From an uncultured Prosthecobacter sp. (lineage in GTDB: Bacteria > Verrucomicrobiota > Verrucomicrobiia > Verrucomicrobiales > Verrucomicrobiaceae): 8,939 nucleotides of DNA. The stretch covers positions 1 through 8,939 of the forward strand of contig CANNUR010000109.1 in assembly GCA_947523045.1 (NCBI GenBank), read 5' to 3'. The position numbers and the translations under genes are program-made. Shown here piece after piece: positions 6,315 through 8,939 of this stretch (positions are counted from its first letter, which is position 1; every line of letters begins with the position of its first letter). The notes beneath the pieces were generated by a model. That model saw only the letters and a program-made list of their open reading frames with translations. It was not told where the DNA came from and made no database searches.

Positions 6315-8147
6315 TCAGCTGCGCACGGCGGCGACGTTCTTGTCCTTGCTCTTGGCCTTGGGTGCCGGCTTGTCCTCGCCGGTTTCGGTGGGCACGCTGC
6401 CGCCGGCCGAGGATTTGACTTCCGGGGTCAGGCTCTTGGGCAGGGCGAGGGCGACGAGTTCGCCGGACTGCAGGCCTTCGCGGACCTCGATGAACTCGTC
6501 ATTGAAGAGACCGGTGACGACGCTGCGACGGGCGAGGCCGGAACCGTCGTTGACGTAGCAGAAGTGCTTGTCGTCCTGGACCTCGATCGACTGCACCGGC
6601 ACGTAGACGACGTCGGCGAGCTGGTCGACGATGATCTCGACCTTGGCGTTCATGCCCGGCTTCATCCACGGGTGGGTGCCGATGATGTGAACCGTGGCTG
6701 GGTAAACCTTGAGGTTGGGGGTGTAGCGGCTGCTGCTCGAATCCGGCAGCATGGCGAGTTCGGCGACGCGACCCTCCAGCACCTTGCCAGGTTCGGCATC
6801 GACACGGATGAGGGCGGGCTGACCGATGCGCACCTTCTTGACCTGGGACTCGTGGATGTTCACGTGCACGCCCATCTGCGACATGTCGGGGATGGTGAGC
6901 AGGGTCTGGCGGAAGCGCACGGTGGCGCCCTCTTCGATCGGTTCGCTGTAGCGTGTGGAACTGCTGGCGTTGAGGTTGCCGTAGGCGACCAGGCCCGGCT
7001 GGGTGGCGCGCATCAGGCAGGCCTTGAGCTGGCGGTCGAGGTCGTCCTTCTTGGACAGCTCCATTTCATAGCGGCGCTTGGCCGTCTGGAAGCGGGTTTC
7101 CGCCTGGGCCATCTTCGAGCGGTTGGCACGCACGGTGCGCTGCAGCTTGGTCAGGCTCTCCCGGTAGTTGGAGAGCAGCTGGGCGCACATCTTCGAGAAC
7201 TCGTAGGTCTTGAACAGGCCAAGCTGGGTCTCGGCAGTCTTCACTGAGAGCGAGACCTTCTCAAAGTTGACCTGGTCGTTCTCCAGCTGGGTGCGCGGGA
7301 TGAATTCGCGGGCGGCAAGGCGTTCGGAGGCCTCGACCTTCTGCTTGGCGACCGCCAGTTCCGACTTGCGCAGGAGCAGCTCGTCTTCCAGCTGGCGCAG
7401 CTTCTGCTGCGCTTCGCCGTCGCCGCTGCCCTTCTTCTCGAGGAAGGGAGTGAAGTCGATGCGGTCGGCGGCGGCGGGTTCCTCGGCGGCAACCACCATC
7501 TCCGGCTTGCTTTCCGAAGCCTTGTCGGCGCTGACGGACTCACCACTGGCGCGCAGCGCGGCCCCGGCTTCAAGCTGGGCATTGGCCTGGCTTTCGAGCT
7601 GGTCAGCAAACTTGTCAAAGTCCTGAACGTCCTTGGGCAGACCGGCGGCGGTGAGCACATCGGAGGCGAGCTCACGCCCGAGATACTTCTCAAAGTCCAT
7701 GAGGGCGAAGACCGAGGTCTGCTTGACGTCGCGCACGAGACTCTGGTTCTCGCTGCGCTGAATCTCGCGGCCTTCATCGGCGTCGATGTAGGAGGAGACC
7801 GTGGTCTGGAACTGGATTTCGTGATCCTGGATGCGCGACTTCAGGTCGGTGTTGTCGAGCTCGATGAGCACCTTGCCCTCCTTGACGTCCTCCTCGGTCA
7901 CATAGTAACCCTCGGGGATGACGCTGATGATCTTGGTCGGCGTCTCGATCTCGGACTTGTGCTCAAAGTTGCGCAAGGCACGGATCTCACCGCCCTGAAG
8001 GACGTTGATCTGCAGCGGGCCTTTCTGCACGGCGAAGGTCGGCACATCCTCGGTCGCGGTCGGGCCGCGCGTGAGCCAGTAGCCGGCCGCCGCAACGGCC
8101 ACCACAGTCACGCCCGACATCATCCACGTTTTGCGAGTCATTCTCAT
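6315..8147 (-). CDS. MacA/HlyD-like periplasmic adaptor (membrane fusion protein), enlarged
   Basis: This 610-residue adaptor bridges an inner-membrane ABC exporter and a TolC-type channel. One N-terminal membrane anchor spans about residues 9-25. Half of the lipoyl-like domain lies at about 40-100 (IISVIPEGYYVTEEDVKEG) and the other half at about 378-420 (ACLMRATQPGLVAYGN). Between them lies a predicted coiled-coil hairpin (about 244-375, rich in Leu, Lys, Glu and Gln). A beta-barrel (425-510) and a membrane-proximal domain (512-570) follow, and the tail 588-604 is rich in Lys and Pro. It is far longer than E. coli MacA (371 residues). Much of the extra length is at about 120-243, including an Ala/Glu-rich low-complexity stretch at 185-240. 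The ATG at 8147 overlaps the upstream stop by ATGA. The second ATG at 8141 has AAAGGA 6 nt before it and is the better supported start by ribosome-site spacing (608 residues). Confidence 0.9.
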   Translation of the reverse strand: MRMTRKTWMMSGVTVVAVAAAGYWLTRGPTATEDVPTFAVQKGPLQINVLQGGEIRALRNFEHKSEIETPTKIISVIPEGYYVTEEDVKEGKVLIELDNTDLKSRIQDHEIQFQTTVSSYIDADEGREIQRSENQSLVRDVKQTSVFALMDFEKYLGRELASDVLTAAGLPKDVQDFDKFADQLESQANAQLEAGAALRASGESVSADKASESKPEMVVAAEEPAAADRIDFTPFLEKKGSGDGEAQQKLRQLEDELLLRKSELAVAKQKVEASERLAAREFIPRTQLENDQVNFEKVSLSVKTAETQLGLFKTYEFSKMCAQLLSNYRESLTKLQRTVRANRSKMAQAETRFQTAKRRYEMELSKKDDLDRQLKACLMRATQPGLVAYGNLNASSSTRYSEPIEEGATVRFRQTLLTIPDMSQMGVHVNIHESQVKKVRIGQPALIRVDAEPGKVLEGRVAELAMLPDSSSSRYTPNLKVYPATVHIIGTHPWMKPGMNAKVEIIVDQLADVVYVPVQSIEVQDDKHFCYVNDGSGLARRSVVTGLFNDEFIEVREGLQSGELVALALPKSLTPEVKSSAGGSVPTETGEDKPAPKAKSKDKNVAAVRS

Positions 8148-8153
8148 TCCTTT
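8142..8153 (-). promoter_or_regulatory. Ribosome binding site deciding the adaptor start
   Basis: On the minus strand AAAGGA (8153-8148) directly abuts the ATG at 8147 but stands 6 nt before the ATG at 8141. The normal spacing favours 8141 as the main start. Both lie at the end of the TolC-type gene, so ribosomes finishing that gene are well placed to restart. Confidence 0.5.
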
Positions 8154-8939
8154 GCCTGTCCCTTGGGTTTTTCTTTGTTCAATACGTCCCGCCAGCGCCC
8201 GTCTTTCTCCAAGAAGAGGATTCCCATGTCACTCCAGAGCTGGAGGCGGGCGAGCACGTGATCGATGCGGGTGGAAATGACAAGGTCACGCGCGGTGATG
8301 AGGCGGTCCTGGGACTCCACGATGTCACGCGCGGTGCCCTGCCCCTCAGCCATAAGCGCCTCCTCGATCTCGAGTCGCTTCTGGGCAAGGGCGAGACCGT
8401 CCTGGGCGAGCTTGAACTGCTTGCGCGCCACCTCGAGGTTGCGCCAGTCGCCACGGATGGCGCTGCGCAACTGCTCCTCAGCCAGTTCCAGCTCGCGTTC
8501 GGCGCGCTGCTCGGCGATCTGACTGGCGCGCAGGACGTTGCGCTCGGGCTTGGTGTTGAGGTTGAGATCGACGTCCAGGCCGGCGCTGACACGGCGCAGG
8601 CTGGTATCGAGCTGCAACCCGTCGGTGTTCGGCGGCGAATCGACCTGGTAACTGACCAGGGCATTGACCCCGGGCAGGGTCTGCTGGTGGGCAATCTTGA
8701 CCTTGCGCGCAGCGTCCTGCAGTCGATCGCGCTCATTGAACAGGTCGAGGCGGGTGACCAGGGCGGTGTCCATGGCCAGGTCGAGATCGCCCTCGGCATC
8801 CATGATCTCGAGCTTTTCGAGCTCACCGCTGTCGAGCACGATACGCTCGTTGACCGGCAGGCCTAGGGCAACCTTGAGGTCGTCGAGCTGGTCCTCGTAG
8901 GCGCGGATGGCGGTCAGGCGGGTGCGCTCGTAGTTGAGC
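8144..8939 (-). CDS. TolC-family outer-membrane efflux protein (C-terminal part, runs off right edge)
   Basis: The frame is open from the right edge to the stop at 8146-8144, giving 264 residues of the C-terminal part of an outer-membrane efflux protein. It starts within a helical repeat (LNYERTRLTAIRAYEDQLDD, then KVALGLPVNERI), typical of the region before the second half of TolC-like proteins. The long Glu/Ala/Arg-rich helices later on (for example ELELAEEQLRSA and ARKQFKLAQDGLALAQKRLE) are the periplasmic alpha-barrel helices. The segments QQTLPGVNALVSYQV and GLDVDLNLN fit the outer-membrane beta-barrel strands. The protein ends in a short Lys-rich tail. The coding sequence continues upstream of 8839 through conserved sequence, so the GTG there is not a start. 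It overlaps the adaptor gene by 4 nt and is the first of the three visible operon genes. Its N-terminus and signal peptide lie beyond the window. Confidence 0.9.
   Translation of the reverse strand, partial: LNYERTRLTAIRAYEDQLDDLKVALGLPVNERIVLDSGELEKLEIMDAEGDLDLAMDTALVTRLDLFNERDRLQDAARKVKIAHQQTLPGVNALVSYQVDSPPNTDGLQLDTSLRRVSAGLDVDLNLNTKPERNVLRASQIAEQRAERELELAEEQLRSAIRGDWRNLEVARKQFKLAQDGLALAQKRLEIEEALMAEGQGTARDIVESQDRLITARDLVISTRIDHVLARLQLWSDMGILFLEKDGRWRDVLNKEKPKGQAKE

Noticed and set aside
6255..7247. A 330-codon plus-strand open frame opposite the adaptor gene, and similar ones at 5684-6418 and 243-1385
   Set aside because: They are antisense shadows of the adaptor, ATPase and LemA/M48 genes. 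They have His/Gly/Ala- or Arg-rich low-complexity translations and no family motifs.

Overview
The window is GC-rich DNA from a Gram-negative (two-membrane) bacterium. The evidence is an outer-membrane TolC-type channel, a periplasmic adaptor protein and a twin-arginine export signal. The style of the RapA-like helicase, the very long adaptor and the Tat-exported COG3618-type hydrolase reminds me of Verrucomicrobiota (Opitutales-like). This is recollection, not a search, and a gammaproteobacterium, where RapA is classical, cannot be excluded. No mobile element, CRISPR array, rRNA or intact tRNA is visible.

Layout: (1) On the minus strand at the left lie a LemA-family gene (762-1370) and, 76 nt downstream of it, the 5' part of an M48 zinc metallopeptidase gene that runs off the left edge. 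(2) A 371-nt divergent intergenic region (1371-1741) has no convincing gene. (3) On the plus strand a Tat-signal, TIM-barrel amidohydrolase (1742-2659) is followed, after a 171-nt gap, by a 909-residue RapA-type Swi2/Snf2 ATPase (2831-5560). The gap carries an array of ten heptamers, a G-quadruplex motif on the minus strand, and a candidate rapA promoter. (4) On the minus strand at the right is a tripartite export operon, transcribed right to left: a TolC-family outer-membrane protein (3' part only), a MacA/HlyD-like adaptor of 610 residues, and a MacB/LolD-type ABC ATPase. The ATPase gene ends 3 nt from the convergent end of rapA.

How the genes work together: the three export genes form a tightly packed unit. 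The TolC and adaptor genes overlap by ATGA, and only 10 nt separate the adaptor and ATPase genes. Together they should form most of a MacAB-TolC-like pump, but the FtsX/MacB-type permease is not in the window and is not downstream, so it must lie beyond the right edge or elsewhere. LemA plus an M48 membrane protease is a recurrent bacterial pairing, probably concerned with the envelope. RapA recycles RNA polymerase and looks independently transcribed. Most of the window is ordinary housekeeping and transport content. The structure least explained by the genes is the phased heptamer array with its overlapping G-quadruplex motif directly upstream of rapA.
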